DNA of 6,911 nt from Actinomycetes bacterium (GTDB lineage: Bacteria; Actinomycetota; Coriobacteriia; Coriobacteriales; Coriobacteriaceae). The stretch is from positions 1 through 6,911 of the forward strand of contig JAEZNV010000114.1 of assembly GCA_023441725.1 (NCBI GenBank). The letters run 5' to 3'. This document shows, piece after piece, positions 4,743 to 6,911 of the stretch. Made by a program: the position numbers and the translations under genes. The notes beneath the pieces are model-generated. The model was not told where the DNA came from. It did not search any database and saw only the letters and a program-made list of their open reading frames with translations. How positions within the stretch are numbered: position 1 is the first letter of the stretch; every line of letters begins with the position of its first letter.

Positions 4743-6588
4743 ATCGTTCGACGAGCACGCGGTTAAGCCTACCCTCCACCAAGCGCTCGTACAGACGCCG
4801 CGTCTCGGGCTCGGGCACGCCATTGACCTGCTCCCTCAGGTGATGCATATGCCCACTGTACAGCTCGACGATATCGCGTCGTCGCCCCGCCGCACCGTAG
4901 ACGCGCATAGCGCAACGCACCATGTCCTCGCGCGCCGTCTCTTGCCGCAGCCCCGACTCCACCAGCCATACCGCCGACTGCAGGTCGTTTTCTTCTAGGG
5001 CGGCGTTCGCGCCCCGAATCATGCAGTCGATATACTTCGATTCCATAATGCGCCTCATACGCAAAAAGTAGGTGGGATTACAGCCATTGGGAACATACAA
5101 CGGGCCGGCGTAGAGCTGCTCGATCTTAAGGCACAGCTCAATCAGATGAGGTCCGCGCGCACCCGTGCGATTTCCCAAAACTTCGCGGCTTATCTGATCA
5201 AACAACCGCACGTCGGTCTTGACGTAATCGCCGTTAAGCCCAATGCACTCGTTTTGGATCAGCACACACGACTTGCCGTCCGGTGTCGGCCCCAAGGCCG
5301 AACGCAGGCGCGATATCGTCGAGTACAGATTGTTACGAGCGCTATTGAACTCGGCATGGGGCCACAGCTCCATGGCCAGCGTCTCGCGGTCGACCAGTGC
5401 ATCCATGCCCAGCGCAAGCCGCTCGGCAAGCGTCGCCGCTTTCTTGCGGCGCCACATCTTATCCGTGATGGGAAACCCGTCGCGCTCGGCGCGAAACGCC
5501 CCAAACATGCGGATCTCGATATGGCCAATCACATCGACGCCCTCGGCATCGCCGGCCTGGAACAGACGCTCGCCTTCGCCCTCAAAGTCGTCACGCAGCG
5601 AATACCGCGACAGCTCGCGCACCGGGAGCTTCTTTCGAATTCTAGCAGCCGGCTCACCCAGACAATGCATCGCAAGACGCGCAAACAGCCGATACGACGG
5701 ATCCAAAATCCCTGGGCGGTTCATGGACATCCAGGCTGCAAGGTCGCTATCGCGGCCCGCGGAGGCCAAATGCAGCGCCACCATCCAAGCCTCGGCACCA
5801 CCGACCTGCGTCCGACTCAAATCGAGCAGCTCTGCCTCTTCGCGCACCGATACCATCGATGTATTGCGTAAGTACGCCGCGCGCTCTAGCAGCAGTGCGT
5901 TGTCGCGTATGTATCCAATCGATTCCTCGGCAAGCCTGAGCACCTGCACCGCACGGAATTTGGCATTGACCGGACGCCCCTCAGCCAACGACTGCCAGCC
6001 TTCCAGTATCAAGCCAAACAACTGGACTTGATTGTCACGCACACGCACGGCAAAACGGTCGAGCTCATTGAATGCTTGCTCGTCGGTCACCGGCATGCCG
6101 GCAAACAGGCGCCGCGCCGATAATACCATGCGCACCCAGATGGCGAGTGCTCGGATGTCACGCGCTTTGAGTGCCTCGAGCGTCAGGGCCATCTCGTCAT
6201 CACGCTCGTCAGTCCCTGCATACGACCCATCAAATAGCTCCGTCAACATGCGGTCCGCCCGCACAAACGTCCCCGCGATATCGAGCTCACAATCGTAGAC
6301 CTTATCCGTTTTGAGCCCTGCGAGGATCTCACCACCCTTCGCCCGCTCGGTCAGCCCATGTTTTATCTCGATATGTGCGGACAGCATATCGAGTGCGGCA
6401 CAAGACGCCTCACTTCCCAGCGCTGTATGGCTTGCCGGAAGCCCCAGACCACTATCTCCATAACAGGCGGCCGTAAACGCGTGCGCCACCTTCCACGACA
6501 CGGGATCGAGCTCGCAAATCGCTTGCTCGCCCGCATGCTCGATAATTGAGGCCATATACCGCGCGAGTTTTGTATTGGAGACGCTCAC
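4741..6588 (-). CDS. SARP/BTAD-type transcriptional regulator with long helical N-terminus
   Basis: The frame gives 615 residues from GTG 6588 to TAA at 4743-4741. Residues 1 to about 350 look all-helical and TPR-like, with no family I can name. Residues about 355-455 form a winged-helix DNA-binding domain of the SARP/OmpR type: HIEIRMFGAFRAERDG at its opening, then KMWRRKKAATLAERLAL, ELWPHAEFNSARNNLYSTIS and SRLRSALG. Residues about 462-605 match a bacterial transcriptional activation domain: DVRLFDQI, YAGPLYVP and the repeat-like helices LEENDLQSAVWLVESGLRQE. By family knowledge it binds DNA and regulates transcription. Its target is unknown and could lie beyond the right edge. The GTG start overlaps the TGA of the upstream frame by four bases (GTGA) and has no evident Shine-Dalgarno. 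It may therefore be translated by coupling, or it may be the 3' portion of one frameshifted gene. ATG at 6555-6553 (the MASIIEHAG methionine) is an alternative start. Confidence 0.8.
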   Translation of the reverse strand: MSVSNTKLARYMASIIEHAGEQAICELDPVSWKVAHAFTAACYGDSGLGLPASHTALGSEASCAALDMLSAHIEIKHGLTERAKGGEILAGLKTDKVYDCELDIAGTFVRADRMLTELFDGSYAGTDERDDEMALTLEALKARDIRALAIWVRMVLSARRLFAGMPVTDEQAFNELDRFAVRVRDNQVQLFGLILEGWQSLAEGRPVNAKFRAVQVLRLAEESIGYIRDNALLLERAAYLRNTSMVSVREEAELLDLSRTQVGGAEAWMVALHLASAGRDSDLAAWMSMNRPGILDPSYRLFARLAMHCLGEPAARIRKKLPVRELSRYSLRDDFEGEGERLFQAGDAEGVDVIGHIEIRMFGAFRAERDGFPITDKMWRRKKAATLAERLALGMDALVDRETLAMELWPHAEFNSARNNLYSTISRLRSALGPTPDGKSCVLIQNECIGLNGDYVKTDVRLFDQISREVLGNRTGARGPHLIELCLKIEQLYAGPLYVPNGCNPTYFLRMRRIMESKYIDCMIRGANAALEENDLQSAVWLVESGLRQETAREDMVRCAMRVYGAAGRRRDIVELYSGHMHHLREQVNGVPEPETRRLYERLVEGRLNRVLVER

Positions 6589-6911
6589 CGCCGCAGATAG
6601 ATGCCGAGTGCCTCGTCAGGCGTCGGCTCCGATACCCGGCCATCTGCTTCGGTCTTTCCCAGTGCCGCGCGGCAGACATCCCCTCCATGCCCCGTCAGGG
6701 CCAGATCGACCCCATACTGCCCGGCAAGCTCCAACACCGCGCTGCGGTCCAAAAACGCGTCGGCAAGGTCCATCGCGGTATCGCAGCGCCCCGCTTTAAT
6801 CAATATACGAGCCGCCCGCACAACGAGTTCGGGGCGAATTTCGGCGACCAGCTTGCGCAATCGCAGACGTGCGTTATCCTCGGTACCCAAGCAGGTAAAG
6901 CTCCGGTCTGC
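6585..6911 (-). CDS. C-terminal end of an upstream protein, probably part of the same regulator system (partial)
   Basis: The minus-strand frame is open from the right edge to TGA at 6587-6585, giving 108 visible residues; the start is outside. The visible part is helical: RLRLRKLVAEIRPELVVRA, then ARILIKAGRCDTAMDLADAF, which resemble the paired helices of TPR-like segments in large ATPase-containing (MalT/SARP-like) regulators. No catalytic motif is visible and I cannot name the family. It is in a different frame from the next gene and overlaps it by four bases, with the helical character continuing across the junction. It could be a separate cotranscribed gene or the N-terminal half of a protein broken by a one-base indel. 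Confidence 0.6.
   Translation of the reverse strand, partial: ADRSFTCLGTEDNARLRLRKLVAEIRPELVVRAARILIKAGRCDTAMDLADAFLDRSAVLELAGQYGVDLALTGHGGDVCRAALGKTEADGRVSEPTPDEALGIYLRR

Noticed and set aside
5146..6298. Several plus-strand frames opposite the BTAD regulator
   Set aside because: They lie opposite a recognisable winged-helix/BTAD protein and encode Arg/Ser-rich sequence with no motif.

Overview
The window reads as chromosomal DNA from a GC-rich, Shine-Dalgarno-using actinobacterium. A member of the Coriobacteriia, such as Collinsella or a relative, is the best guess. This rests on strongly C-ending codons, an anaerobe-type corrinoid methionine synthase without a reactivation domain, a PFL-like UPF0210 protein, and a SARP/BTAD-type regulator. 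The genus is inferred from gene content and style, not from a marker gene.

Layout: (i) 1-1508, plus strand, the 3' part of a MetH-type methyltransferase with pterin-binding, corrinoid-cap and B12-binding domains. (ii) 1509-1616, a short gap with a perfect 12-bp inverted repeat. (iii) 1617-2981, plus strand, a complete UPF0210/DUF711 (PFL-like) protein. (iv) 2982-3301, a 320-bp non-coding stretch with a long imperfect hairpin, several mutually exclusive smaller stems, and a strong intrinsic terminator ending just before a consensus ribosome binding site. (v) 3302-4189, plus strand, a class I SAM-dependent methyltransferase whose 5' part has codon use unlike its neighbours. (vi) 4372-4671, plus strand, a YhbY-family RNA-binding protein followed by a strong terminator. 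(vii) 4741-6588, minus strand, a large regulator with C-terminal winged-helix and BTAD domains. It overlaps by 4 bases a minus-strand frame (6585-6911) that runs off the right edge and may be the other half of the same protein.

The genes do not form one clear pathway. One-carbon and SAM chemistry links the first and third genes loosely, and YhbY is a ribosome-assembly housekeeping factor. The most notable region is the leader at 2982-3301. A terminator with a T-run stopping six bases before the ribosome binding site, preceded by alternative pairings, is the architecture of an attenuator or riboswitch controlling the SAM methyltransferase. I could not match it to any riboswitch class I know. 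A mobile or repeated palindromic element inserted upstream is the main competing explanation for its 5' half.
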